A stretch of DNA of 10,874 nt from a bacterium (GCA_004562975.1 SFQP01000031.1:1-10874), one strand, 5' to 3'; counted from the first letter of the stretch, positions 1 through 6,615 are shown. A program made the numbers and translations. The notes: generated from the letters alone by a model not told the origin.

Positions 1-275
1 GCAACCGGAGCAGCAGGTGCGGCGGTGGTGACTACGCTGTCCTTGTCTGTGGCGCGGGGAGCGAAGAAGATGGTGGCTACAGCCAGGACAACCAGCGTGC
101 CGGCCAATGTCCATGTGGCTTTTTCAACCACATCGGTAGTCTTTCTTACACCCATGATCTGGTTGGATGCAGCAAAATTCGAGGCAAGTCCGCCGCCTTT
201 GGACTCTTGGATGAGTACGACGAATGTGAGCAAGATAGCCACGATGACTGCCAAAACTACGAGTACTGAATACAT
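1..275 (-). CDS. secG: Protein translocase subunit SecG (partial, C-terminus outside window)
   Basis: SecG is the small non-essential subunit of the SecYEG channel in the inner membrane and assists SecA-driven export. Translating the minus strand from the ATG at 275 gives 91 residues before the window ends. There are two hydrophobic segments, about residues 2-22 (MYSVLVVLAVIVAILL) and 55-72. The loop between them has the family signature: LIQESKGGGLASNF (21-34), then a polar stretch with KTTDVVEKATW. After the second helix the chain turns polar and rich in Ala, Thr and Pro, as Bacteroidota SecG tails do. The start lies 6 bp after the stop of the upstream gene, so the two are probably cotranscribed. 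Identity is secure; only the tail is missing. Confidence 0.93.
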   Translation of the reverse strand, partial: MYSVLVVLAVIVAILLTFVVLIQESKGGGLASNFAASNQIMGVRKTTDVVEKATWTLAGTLVVLAVATIFFAPRATDKDSVVTTAAPAAPV

Positions 276-281
276 GTTGTT

Positions 282-1025
282 TTATTGTTTTTGATGATTT
301 TTATTGATTATCAGTTTTTGCAAGAAGCGGATTTGGTCTGCAAAGTAAGCACTTTTTTTCGGATTATTCATGCTCACCTTGCGCATTATTTCAAGTGCTT
401 TTTCATAACGCTGCTGCCGGATGTAGATTTTGGCGAGCGTCATGGTGAGAAATCCCTCTTCGCCGGTTTCCTCCGTATTGTCGTTTTCGGCTGGCAGCTC
501 GGGGGTGAATTCGGGCGTTTCCTGTAGTTGTATGCGTTCGGGTTTGTGTTCGATGAAGTCGTTTATCAGTGCTTCGCTTCGTCCGTTGGTCTGTGTGCCT
601 TCGGGCTCCGCATCTTCCATTTGCAGGAGGAAAGCCGCGTAGTCCGTTGTGGCATCTGCGGCGGTGAGTTTGCGCCTGGTGGGTTGCTGGTTGGTTTCCT
701 GTGCCGTTCGGAGGAAGTCGTCAATGAGCGACTCTGTGCGGTTGCCCTGCGGCGTTGCGGGTTCTTCGTCGCGGCAGAGGGGGGTGGGCTGTATGGTATA
801 GTTGCTTTCCTCCACCATCTTGAAGAGCACGCGGCGGTCAGGCAGGAAAAGAGCCGCCTTGCGCAGTTCTTCGCCGAAGAGCGGGTCGTGCAGCAGGAAC
901 AGGTTGCGCAGGAACAGCAGTCGTGCGGCCTGGAAATAGGGGTATTTGGCCACCCATTCGCGCAGGCTGTGCAGGGTTTCTTTGTTGAGCCCGTCGGGAC
1001 GGGCTATCAGTTCGGCTAATTCCAT
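282..1025 (-). CDS. Conserved Bacteroidota protein with a C-terminal TPR-like helical repeat, between lptE and secG
   Basis: This 247-residue protein has no signal peptide or membrane segment and is presumably cytoplasmic. Residues 1-75 look helical (a KYPYFQAARLLFLRNLF stretch at 28-44). The middle (about 80-190) is low-complexity, acidic and Pro/Gln/Glu-rich, so probably disordered. It contains a short motif twice: NRTESLIDDFL (95-105) and GRSEALINDFI (148-158). Residues 192-225 (TMTLAKIYIRQQRYEKALEIM) match one tetratricopeptide-type helix pair; TPRs usually mediate protein contacts. From memory, proteins of this kind sit between lptE and secG in many Bacteroidales. The gene is 84 bp downstream of lptE and 6 bp upstream of secG. 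A scaffold role near envelope or secretion machinery is inference only; the molecular function is unknown. Confidence 0.85.
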   Translation of the reverse strand: MELAELIARPDGLNKETLHSLREWVAKYPYFQAARLLFLRNLFLLHDPLFGEELRKAALFLPDRRVLFKMVEESNYTIQPTPLCRDEEPATPQGNRTESLIDDFLRTAQETNQQPTRRKLTAADATTDYAAFLLQMEDAEPEGTQTNGRSEALINDFIEHKPERIQLQETPEFTPELPAENDNTEETGEEGFLTMTLAKIYIRQQRYEKALEIMRKVSMNNPKKSAYFADQIRFLQKLIINKNHQKQ

Positions 1026-1109
1026 ATGCCTGGGGTTTGTTCGGAGGTTAGGGGTGAGGTGAGAAGGAGGGGACGGTGCGAGCCGTCGGTGCGGCAGGGG
1101 TAGCGGTGG

Positions 1110-1619
1110 TTACCAGTCGGCCACGGTGGCGTTGAAAATCTGGTCGCAAAGGTCCTTTATCATTTCCGTCACGAGGGTTTCCTGCACGGCGGTCAGCTGC
1201 TGGCTCGAGTCGTACTGCGTGGTGGCGGAGAACTGTTTTTCCCAACTCTCGTTGGTCTTGCTGTTGGTGAAGCGGATGTTCACCGTCATCTTCAGCTGCA
1301 CCTGCGAGGAGTAGCCATCAGCCGAGATGGCCTTGTTGAACTGGTCGTAGCCGGTTATTTCGCCGGCTATGTGGAGGTCGCCGCCCCGTTTCACCAGTTT
1401 CAGGCGCGTCTGGTTGGCATATTGGTCCTGAAGTTTGGTGTTGAACATCGCCTCCATGGGAGCCCATCCGTAGGGGGCGCGGTTGGCCACCTTGTCGATT
1501 TGGATGGTCTTTATCAGGTCGTAGTTGATGCTGGTGCCTGTGAATTGGTATTTCACGCTGCACGCCGTGAGCAAGGCCAGCAAGAGCATTGCCAACAGCG
1601 ATTGCCAGAGATGTTTCAT
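1110..1619 (-). CDS. lptE: LptE-family outer-membrane LPS assembly lipoprotein
   Basis: LptE forms a plug inside the LptD barrel and helps insert lipopolysaccharide into the outer leaflet of the outer membrane. The 169-residue product starts with a short basic n-region (MKH), a hydrophobic core rich in Leu and Ala, and a lipobox L17-T18-A19-C20. Signal peptidase II cleavage would leave lipidated Cys20. The mature part opens with SVKYQFTGTSI, followed by the IQIDKVANRAPYGWAP region and alternating beta-type segments, typical of the Bacteroidota LptE family. The C-terminal helix (QETLVTEMIKDLCDQIFN) also fits. Length is normal. The gene lies 66 bp downstream of the sigma-54 activator gene. I saw no -7 promoter match in that gap, so readthrough from the upstream gene is likely. 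Confidence 0.9.
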   Translation of the reverse strand: MKHLWQSLLAMLLLALLTACSVKYQFTGTSINYDLIKTIQIDKVANRAPYGWAPMEAMFNTKLQDQYANQTRLKLVKRGGDLHIAGEITGYDQFNKAISADGYSSQVQLKMTVNIRFTNSKTNESWEKQFSATTQYDSSQQLTAVQETLVTEMIKDLCDQIFNATVADW

Positions 1620-1685
1620 AGGGCGTTTTTCTGAGGGGGTGTTTTGAAAATGCGTTGTTTGCCGGTGGAAAACAAGGATTTCCGC

Positions 1686-2930
1686 TTAGTCCAAACCATA
1701 TTCTTTGATTTTGCGGTAGAGCGTACGTTCCGAGATGCCCAACTCGTCGGCGGCGGCTTTCCTGCGCCCGTTGTGTACCATCAGGGCTTTCTTGATCATT
1801 TCGCGTTCCAGTTCGTCGAGCGAGAGCGATGTTTTCCCGGTTTCGGGCTTTGTGGGGATTTCTTCCCTGTGGGTGGTGGGCGGCAGGTCTTCGTCCTTCA
1901 CTTCCTCGGCTTCCCAGTAAGGCTCTTCGGCTTGTTCTTCGTTTCTCAGCTTCACGGCGGGATGAGCTGCCACCATCAGCCCGGCGGGTTCTTCCGGATG
2001 TTGCTGTTCGCGCACGATGCGTTTCAGTTCCGACACGTCGCGGCGCAGGTCGAAGAGGATTTGGTAGAGTATCTCCCTCTCGTTTTCAAAGCTGTGTTCC
2101 TCCCGTTTGTGTTCCATGGTCATGAGTTGCGTGTGGTGTGCTTCGACGGGCAGGTAGTGTGCCAGCATTTCGGGCGTGATGCTTCTTTCCTCCGCCGTGA
2201 CGCTCATGTTCTCGGCCACGTTCTTCAGTTGTCGCACATTGCCGGGCCAGGAGTAGGCCAGCAGCATCCGTTCGGCCTCTTCGTTGAGCCTTACGGGCGG
2301 CATCTTGTATTTCCCGCTCATGTCGAGGGCGAATTTGCGGAACAGCAGTGCCGCGTCGTTGCCCCTTTCGCGCAGGGCCGGGACGGCAATGGAGATGGTG
2401 TTGAGGCGGTAGAAGAGGTCTTCGCGGAACTTGCCTTCTGCGATGGCTTTCTCCATGTTGACATTGGTGGCCGCCACGATGCGCACGTCCGTTTTGCGCA
2501 CTTCGCTGGAACCCACGCGGATGTATTCGCCCGTTTCGAGCACACGGAGCAGGCGGGCCTGTGTCTGCAAGGGCAGTTCGCCCACCTCGTCGAGGAACAA
2601 GGTGCCGCCGTTGGCAGCGGCGAAGTAGCCCTCGCGTTGCTCCACGGCTCCGGTGAAGGCTCCTTTTTCGTGGCCGAAAAGTTCGGAGTCGATGGTGCCT
2701 TCAGGGATGGCACCGCAGTTCACGGCGAAATATTTCTTGTTTTTCCTCAGGCTATGGTCGTGGATGATGCGGGGAAACACTTCCTTGCCCACACCGTTTT
2801 CGCCCATGACGAGCACGGACAAATCGACGGGGGCTATCTTGAGCGCGATTTCCAGGGCGCGGTTCAGTGCCTCGCAGTTTCCTACAATGTCATACCGCTG
2901 TTTGATGCGTTGGATGGTGGATTGTTCCAT
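1686..2930 (-). CDS. Sigma-54-dependent transcriptional activator (AAA+ / Fis-type HTH), no receiver domain
   Basis: Bacterial enhancer-binding proteins use ATP hydrolysis to remodel RpoN (sigma-54) holoenzyme at promoters. The AAA+ module begins almost at once (about residue 14). It has Walker A GENGVGKE (43-50), the sigma-54-contacting loop GAFTGA (90-95), Walker B GGTLFLDE (108-115), the arginine-finger region FREDLFYRL (168-176) and sensor II SWPGNVRQLKN (227-237). A Fis-type helix-turn-helix fills 372-412 (MIKKALMVHNGRRKAAADEL, then SERTLYRKI). Between them is a linker of about 100 residues with a likely coiled coil (281-310) and an acidic Pro/Glu-rich part (312-365). There is no N-terminal receiver, GAF or PAS domain, so control must come through partners, expression level or the linker. 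It heads the lptE-TPR-secG cluster. All key ATPase residues are present; target genes are not visible. Confidence 0.93.
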   Translation of the reverse strand: MEQSTIQRIKQRYDIVGNCEALNRALEIALKIAPVDLSVLVMGENGVGKEVFPRIIHDHSLRKNKKYFAVNCGAIPEGTIDSELFGHEKGAFTGAVEQREGYFAAANGGTLFLDEVGELPLQTQARLLRVLETGEYIRVGSSEVRKTDVRIVAATNVNMEKAIAEGKFREDLFYRLNTISIAVPALRERGNDAALLFRKFALDMSGKYKMPPVRLNEEAERMLLAYSWPGNVRQLKNVAENMSVTAEERSITPEMLAHYLPVEAHHTQLMTMEHKREEHSFENEREILYQILFDLRRDVSELKRIVREQQHPEEPAGLMVAAHPAVKLRNEEQAEEPYWEAEEVKDEDLPPTTHREEIPTKPETGKTSLSLDELEREMIKKALMVHNGRRKAAADELGISERTLYRKIKEYGLD

Positions 2931-2952
2931 GAGTGAACAGATAAAACGGCTA

Positions 2953-2960
2953 CAAATATA
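2953..2960 (-). promoter_or_regulatory. Predicted -7 promoter element for the sigma-54 activator/lptE/secG cluster
   Basis: On the minus strand TATATTTG matches the Bacteroidota primary-sigma -7 consensus TAnnTTTG exactly. It lies about 22 bp before the ATG at 2930, leaving a leader of roughly 15-20 nt. There is no clear TTTG at the -33 position; that region is T-rich (TTTTCCC). The match is short and the start site is inferred. Confidence 0.6.
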
Positions 2961-3047
2961 GGCAATCTTGATGGTTCTCGGGAAAATGCGTTGTAGATTT
3001 TGGCTGAAGACTCTTTCTGGGAGGGGTGTCCTGACGGGTGTGTATGG

Positions 3048-3079
3048 AAAAAGGACAAGCCTGTATCAGCCTGTCCTTT
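3048..3079 (-). terminator. Intrinsic terminator after the AraC-family gene
   Basis: The minus strand reads AAAGGACAGGC, a 7- to 8-nt loop, then GCTTGTCCTTTTT. Arms at 3050-3060 and 3069-3079 pair over 11 bp with one G-U, followed by a run of five T. It lies about 80 bp past the stop at 3162 and before the next promoter at 2960, so it separates the AraC-family transcript from the lptE/secG operon. Confidence 0.8.
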
Positions 3080-3161
3080 GGAGTCGTATCATGTTCCCTG
3101 AAGTGTCGGAAAGGTTCGCGGTGCGGTGTGTTTCGCCCGAATGCTTGCGGCCTTTCGGTGG

Positions 3162-4052
3162 CTATCCTACAGCTCGGTACTGGGAAGGTGTTTGGCCCGT
3201 GTGGGCCTTGAAGAAACGTACAAAGTGCTGCGGATAGTCAAAGCCCAGCCGCAGGCCTACCTGGCTGATGCTCAGCGAGGGGTCGTTGAGCAGTTGCTTG
3301 GCTGCGGCCAGTAGATGGTCGGCTATGAAATCCTTGGCGGTCCTGCCTGTTTCCACTCTCACCAGGTTGCCGAAATAGCCGTTGGAAAGACAACATTGCT
3401 CAGCAAAGTAGCCTACGGTGGGCAGGCCTTCGCTCTGCGCCTTGGTGGCGATATATTCCTTGAGCAAAGCCTCGAACTTTTTCACCACTTCGTGGTTGAT
3501 TTCTTCGCGCGTAACAAACTGGCGGTCGTAGAAGCGCAGGCAATAGTTGAGGAGCAGCTCGATGTTCGACACCACAAGGGCACGGCTGTGCTTGTCGATG
3601 GAGCGGTGAAGTTCCTGCGCAATCATGCCGAGCACGCCACGGAAAATGTCTATTTCACCGGTGGACAGGTGGAGTGCCTCGTTGCTTGCATAGGAGAAAA
3701 ACTCATATTGGCCGATGCTCCGCCCCAGGGAGGTGCGGGCCAGCAGGTCGGGATGGAACACGAGGGCTGTCCATCGCGGTACGGTGACGCCGGGCATCGG
3801 CTGCACGTGGATGGTCTGGCCTGGCGCGAAGCTCGTGACGGTCATCTCGTCGAAGTCATAGGGTGTCCGGCCGTACGACAGCTTGCAGCCTTTGTTCTCT
3901 TTCAGGAAGAGGGCATAAAGGCCGTAGTGGATGAGGCTCTCTTCCGGCATACGGGGCTGGTCGTGGCGCACTACGCTCACGAGCGGATGAAGCGTCTCAA
4001 AGCCGTATATTTCGTTGAACTGCTGAACGGAGTCTAAGTGGATTTCCTTCAT
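3162..4052 (-). CDS. AraC/XylS-family transcriptional regulator with N-terminal cupin-type sensor domain
   Basis: AraC-family regulators bind DNA through two helix-turn-helix units and usually sense a small ligand with an N-terminal jelly-roll domain. I place the start at the ATG at 4052 (296 residues, MKEIHLDSVQQFNEIYGFET). This opening resembles many Bacteroidota AraC regulators, continuing with LHPLVSVV. An upstream in-frame TTG at 4082 would add only ten atypical residues. Residues 20-165 fit the cupin-type effector domain (an SFAPGQTIHVQ strand pair near 74-84). Residues 205-296 form the AraC DNA-binding domain: YFAEQCCLSNGYFGNLVR as the first helix-turn-helix, and VGLRLGFDYPQHFVRFFKAH plus TGQTPSQYR as the second. 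The gene is isolated: 253 bp lie upstream of this start and a terminator follows. No divergent target is present, so the regulon and ligand are unknown. Autoregulation is possible. Confidence 0.9.
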   Translation of the reverse strand: MKEIHLDSVQQFNEIYGFETLHPLVSVVRHDQPRMPEESLIHYGLYALFLKENKGCKLSYGRTPYDFDEMTVTSFAPGQTIHVQPMPGVTVPRWTALVFHPDLLARTSLGRSIGQYEFFSYASNEALHLSTGEIDIFRGVLGMIAQELHRSIDKHSRALVVSNIELLLNYCLRFYDRQFVTREEINHEVVKKFEALLKEYIATKAQSEGLPTVGYFAEQCCLSNGYFGNLVRVETGRTAKDFIADHLLAAAKQLLNDPSLSISQVGLRLGFDYPQHFVRFFKAHTGQTPSQYRAVG

Positions 4053-4209
4053 TGTTTGCAAATGGATTGTTTCGTTGGCCAAGGTGGGGAGGCTCTCTTG
4101 GGATCAGCTCATGGGCAGCAGATGGGTTGACAGTATCGGTTTCTTATGCTCATGGCGTTTGTCCGTTGGCTTTCCGCTGCAAATTTGCCTCTGAAACTTG
4201 GAATGGCAG

Positions 4210-4237
4210 TTACCCGAATAGCGGCAATGATTACCCG
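4210..4237. repeat. Direct repeat TTACCCG with 21-bp spacing upstream of the AraC-family gene
   Basis: TTACCCG occurs at 4210-4216 and 4231-4237, start to start exactly 21 bp, about two turns of B-DNA. AraC-family proteins characteristically bind two direct half-sites about 21 bp apart. The pair lies 158-185 bp upstream of the ATG at 4052. A 7-mer is short enough that chance is possible. Confidence 0.35.
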
Positions 4238-4259
4238 TTTTGTGGATTTTGCCTTTGGT

Positions 4260-4285
4260 CGGCAAGCGGAATGAAGGGCTTGCCG
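4260..4285 (-). terminator. Hairpin just after the stop of the 4306 gene, possible weak terminator
   Basis: CGGCAAGC (4260-4267) and GCTTGCCG (4278-4285) form a perfect 8-bp stem with a 10-nt loop, starting 20 bp past the stop codon on the minus strand. No T-run follows (next bases ACCAAAGG), so it may act as a 3' stabilising structure or a factor-assisted end rather than a classical intrinsic terminator. Confidence 0.4.
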
Positions 4286-4305
4286 AGCGGGATGATAGGG
4301 TTGTG

Positions 4306-4926
4306 TCAGGGGAGTTCGTCGCCACGGATACCCAAAGCTGACATGACGGAGTAAGCAAGGATTTGGTGCTGAAAACCACGTCCCGATTGGGGTTCCATGG
4401 AGAAGAGGGTGATGTCCTTGTTCTTGGCTCCAGCGCAAATGGATTTTAACTGGCCGGCATTTTCTGACATATCGTGTACCACCATGAGGCGGTGGACGGT
4501 GTCGGATTGTGCCAGCATATTCATGGACTGGAGGAAGAACTCTTTGGCTGACACAATTTTCTCTACCGGAAACGCGAAGAGCCTGAAATTGCCGATGTGG
4601 TCAATGAAAGGCAGATTGTTCAAGTCTTCTTTAAAGCGGAGCTTCGGAGCTTCGTCATGGTGTTTCGTGAGCCGGAAGAATTGCAGGTGTTCTTTTTCTT
4701 TGCTGTGAAGGAAATGCACCTGCACTTCGTTCGTGCCCGGTTCAAGGCCTCCGTCGAGCGCGATGCAGTTTATCCAGTGGCAAAGGTCGGCCTTAGGCAG
4801 TCGCCGTTCGAGCATTCGTTCAAAGTTGACGGTGAAGTCGAACGCCACGTTGTCCAGGAAATCGGCATCCACCAGGATGACGTTGGGAGCCCAGGCTGTG
4901 GAAAATTTATCGTTGGTAGTCTTCAT
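4306..4926 (-). CDS. Conserved hypothetical protein of Bacteroidales, translationally coupled to the S4 protein gene
   Basis: This 206-residue protein has no signal peptide or membrane helix and should be cytoplasmic. I do not recognise a catalytic motif. Visible features are an opening strand-like VILVDADFLDNVAFDFTVNF (16-35), an Arg-rich helix ERMLERRLPKADLCHW (36-51), CIALDGGLEPGTNEVQVHFL (54-73), and a region VEKIVSAKEFFLQSMNMLAQ (121-140) followed by RLMVVHDM (146-153). The alternating strand/helix pattern suggests an alpha/beta fold. I believe it belongs to a Bacteroidota-specific DUF family (possibly DUF6621), from memory only. Its ATG overlaps the TGA of the upstream S4-domain gene by four bases (ATGA, 4923-4926), which implies translational coupling. 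A link to the ribosome-associated functions of the upstream genes is inference from position only. Confidence 0.8.
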   Translation of the reverse strand: MKTTNDKFSTAWAPNVILVDADFLDNVAFDFTVNFERMLERRLPKADLCHWINCIALDGGLEPGTNEVQVHFLHSKEKEHLQFFRLTKHHDEAPKLRFKEDLNNLPFIDHIGNFRLFAFPVEKIVSAKEFFLQSMNMLAQSDTVHRLMVVHDMSENAGQLKSICAGAKNKDITLFSMEPQSGRGFQHQILAYSVMSALGIRGDELP

Positions 4927-5324
4927 ACAAAAGGAAATTCATCGTCATCATATAATCCGCCGGTGAAATCGTCGATGGCCCGGCGGTCCTTTTTGGTGGG
5001 TCGTCCGGTGCCTCGGGCGCGGTTGACAAATCCGCTGATGCGGCTCATTTCAAGGAGTTCGTACTGTTCGGGTGCGGTGATGTTGTCAAAGATTTCAGGC
5101 AGCATTTTGGCTCCCACGCGCTTCTCGATGGCTTGTTTCACGCGGAAGGTGTAGGTAACGGGCGGTTTTCTGACACCGATTTCGTCGCCCTCCTTGATCA
5201 TGCGTGCCGGTTTGGCCAGTGCGCCGTTGATGGTGATGCGTCCGTTCTTGCAGGCGTCAGTGGCAAGCGTGCGTGTCTTGTAAATACGTGCGGCCCAGAG
5301 CCATTTGTCCAAACGTGCTTCCAT
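4923..5324 (-). CDS. hslR: S4-domain RNA-binding protein, Hsp15-like (HslR family)
   Basis: Hsp15 binds free 50S subunits that carry a stalled peptidyl-tRNA and helps recycle them. The 133-residue product opens with the S4 signature RLDKWLWAARIYKTRTLATD (4-23), then CKNGRITINGALAKPARMIK (25-44), and GDEIGVRK, close to E. coli Hsp15 (RLDKWLWAARFYKTR and KPSKIVE regions). The C-terminal part (GRPTKKDRRAIDDF, 107-120) matches the basic helical tail (RRPDKKERRDL in E. coli). Length equals the E. coli protein. The gene starts 7 bp after pth and overlaps the next gene by four bases, so it sits inside the rplY-pth operon. Family assignment is strong; identical function to E. coli Hsp15 is inferred. 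Confidence 0.9.
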   Translation of the reverse strand: MEARLDKWLWAARIYKTRTLATDACKNGRITINGALAKPARMIKEGDEIGVRKPPVTYTFRVKQAIEKRVGAKMLPEIFDNITAPEQYELLEMSRISGFVNRARGTGRPTKKDRRAIDDFTGGLYDDDEFPFV

Positions 5325-5331
5325 GCGGATG

Positions 5332-5895
5332 TTATTTGTTGTTGAATTGGTTCATGGCTATTCCGATGCCTGCCAGGGCAAATGTCTTCACTGCTTCGCA
5401 GGCAAGCTGGAGGCGTTCGTCCATTTGTTGCAGATCCTCCTCCCCGAATTCGCCCAGCACGTAGTCAATCTGGCCGCCCTTGGGGAAGTCGTTGCCTATG
5501 CCGAAACGGAGGCGTGCATATTGTTGTGTGCCGAGCACGGAGGTGATATGGCGCAGCCCGTTGTGGCCCGCTTCGCTTCCGCCGGGCTTCAGCCGGAGTT
5601 TGCCGAAGGGCAGCGCCAAATCGTCCACCACCACGAGCAAGCGTTCCAGCGGGATGTTTTTCTCCTTCATCCAGTAGCGGACGGCATTGCCCGAGAGGTT
5701 CATGTAAGTGGAAGGTTTGAGCAGAGTGAGCGTTTGGTTTTTCACTTTGACCGTGGCCACAAAGCCATAACGCCTGTCCTCGAATGCAACATTGGCCGCT
5801 CCGGCAAGAGCGTCCACGACTCTGAAACCTATGTTGTGTCTGGTGCGGGCATATTCGTCGCCGATGTTGCCCAGACCCACAATCAAGTAGTTCAT
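5332..5895 (-). CDS. pth: Peptidyl-tRNA hydrolase
   Basis: Pth hydrolyses the ester bond of peptidyl-tRNAs that drop off the ribosome, recycling the tRNA. The 187-residue product has the conserved N-terminal [20 protein letters not shown] with N10 and the catalytic base H20. It also has MNLSG (N66, equivalent to E. coli N68), [18 protein letters not shown] (D92, equivalent to D93) and GHNGLRHI (N112, equivalent to N114). Length is usual for the family. It lies 114 bp downstream of rplY and 7 bp upstream of the S4 gene. A strong hairpin at 5933-5972 stands between rplY and pth and could set their relative expression. Nothing is missing from the active site. Confidence 0.97.
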   Translation of the reverse strand: MNYLIVGLGNIGDEYARTRHNIGFRVVDALAGAANVAFEDRRYGFVATVKVKNQTLTLLKPSTYMNLSGNAVRYWMKEKNIPLERLLVVVDDLALPFGKLRLKPGGSEAGHNGLRHITSVLGTQQYARLRFGIGNDFPKGGQIDYVLGEFGEEDLQQMDERLQLACEAVKTFALAGIGIAMNQFNNK

Positions 5896-5932
5896 GCGGT
5901 TTGAAACGGATTACGTCTGTTATGGAAATACG

Positions 5933-5972
5933 AAAGGGAAAGCATACAAGCAGGCCTGTTTGCTTCCCCTTT
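5933..5972 (-). promoter_or_regulatory. Intercistronic hairpin between rplY and pth
   Basis: On the minus strand AAAGGGGAAGCA (5972-5961) pairs with TGCTTTCCCTTT (5944-5933) over 12 bp with one G-U. The 16-nt loop can pair further (ACAG with TTGT). It is followed by CGTATTTCC rather than a clean T-run. It may be a partial terminator/attenuator or an mRNA-processing or stability element; the sequence does not decide between these. Confidence 0.5.
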
Positions 5973-6009
5973 ATGAGATAAGTTACTTTGAAATGTTGTA
6001 TGTAACCGT

Positions 6010-6615
6010 TTACTTGCCTTCCTTGGCAGCTGCTGCGGCAGCACCCATGGCGGCACGGGTCATCTTCACGGTGCAGACGATAACTTCCTTGGGAGTTACC
6101 ATTTCGAGTCCTTCGTAGCTCAACTGGCCGGCCTTGATGCTCTTGCCGAGTTGGAGAGAAGTAACGTCTACTTCGAGCTTTTCGGGGATGATGTCGTACT
6201 TGGCGCGAACTTGCAGCTTGCGGACCATCATGACCAAGCGGCCACCGGCGCGAACACCTTCTGCCAATCCCTTGGCAACAACGGGTACACCCATTACGAT
6301 GGGCTTCTCGGCATGTACTTCAAAGAAGTCCACGTGGAGCACGTTGTCCTTTACGGGGTGGAACTGTACTTCCTTGATGATGCCCTTGTGGTCAACGCCA
6401 TCGATGGTGATGTCTACCAAATAGATGTGGGGAGTAAAGATGAGTTTGTTGATTTCTTTTTCGGAAACAACGAAGTGGGTGGCAACGGGCTTGCCGTTTT
6501 CGTCCTTCTGCTCTCCATAGAGAACGCAGGGAACCAATTCGTTTTTACGAACTTCCTTGGTGGCCTTCTTGCCGAGTGCGGTACGCACGGTGCCGCTGAT
6601 TGCAATTTGCTTCAT
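6010..6615 (-). CDS. rplY: 50S ribosomal protein L25, two-domain general-stress (Ctc/TL5) type
   Basis: L25 binds 5S rRNA in the central protuberance of the large subunit. The 201-residue product has the L25 beta-barrel domain at about 1-95 (GTVRTALGKKATKEVRKNEL at 8-27, then VPCVLYGEQKDENGKP; VQFHPVKDNVLHVDF ends it). A TL5/Ctc C-terminal domain follows from about 96 to 185 (GVPVVAKGLAEGVRAGG; IPEKLEVDVTSLQLGKS). An Ala-rich, Lys-ended tail (AAMGAAAAAAKEGK) closes it, common in Bacteroidota. Length fits the two-domain form rather than the short E. coli form. A -7 promoter match lies about 165 bp upstream, giving a long leader with possible hairpins. It heads the rplY-pth-S4 cluster. Confidence 0.96.
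   Translation of the reverse strand: MKQIAISGTVRTALGKKATKEVRKNELVPCVLYGEQKDENGKPVATHFVVSEKEINKLIFTPHIYLVDITIDGVDHKGIIKEVQFHPVKDNVLHVDFFEVHAEKPIVMGVPVVAKGLAEGVRAGGRLVMMVRKLQVRAKYDIIPEKLEVDVTSLQLGKSIKAGQLSYEGLEMVTPKEVIVCTVKMTRAAMGAAAAAAKEGK

Noticed and set aside
1072..1087. GACGG-CCGTC inverted repeat between lptE and the TPR-like gene
   Set aside because: Only five base pairs with mismatched closing bases on the transcribed strand; too weak to call.
1644..2936. 430-residue open frame on the plus strand opposite the sigma-54 activator gene
   Set aside because: The opposite strand encodes an activator with every AAA+ motif. This product is His/Phe/Val-rich with no recognisable domain, the typical mirror of a GC-rich gene.
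4053..4082. Longer AraC-family start (TTG at 4082)
   Set aside because: The ten added residues are not typical, while MKEIHLDSVQQFN at the ATG at 4052 resembles the usual beginning of this regulator type.
4104..4438. Two overlapping minus-strand open frames (91 and 109 residues) spanning the 3' end of the 4306 gene and the AraC upstream gap
   Set aside because: They overlap the conserved gene in other frames, lack family features, and have no promoter or start-site support.
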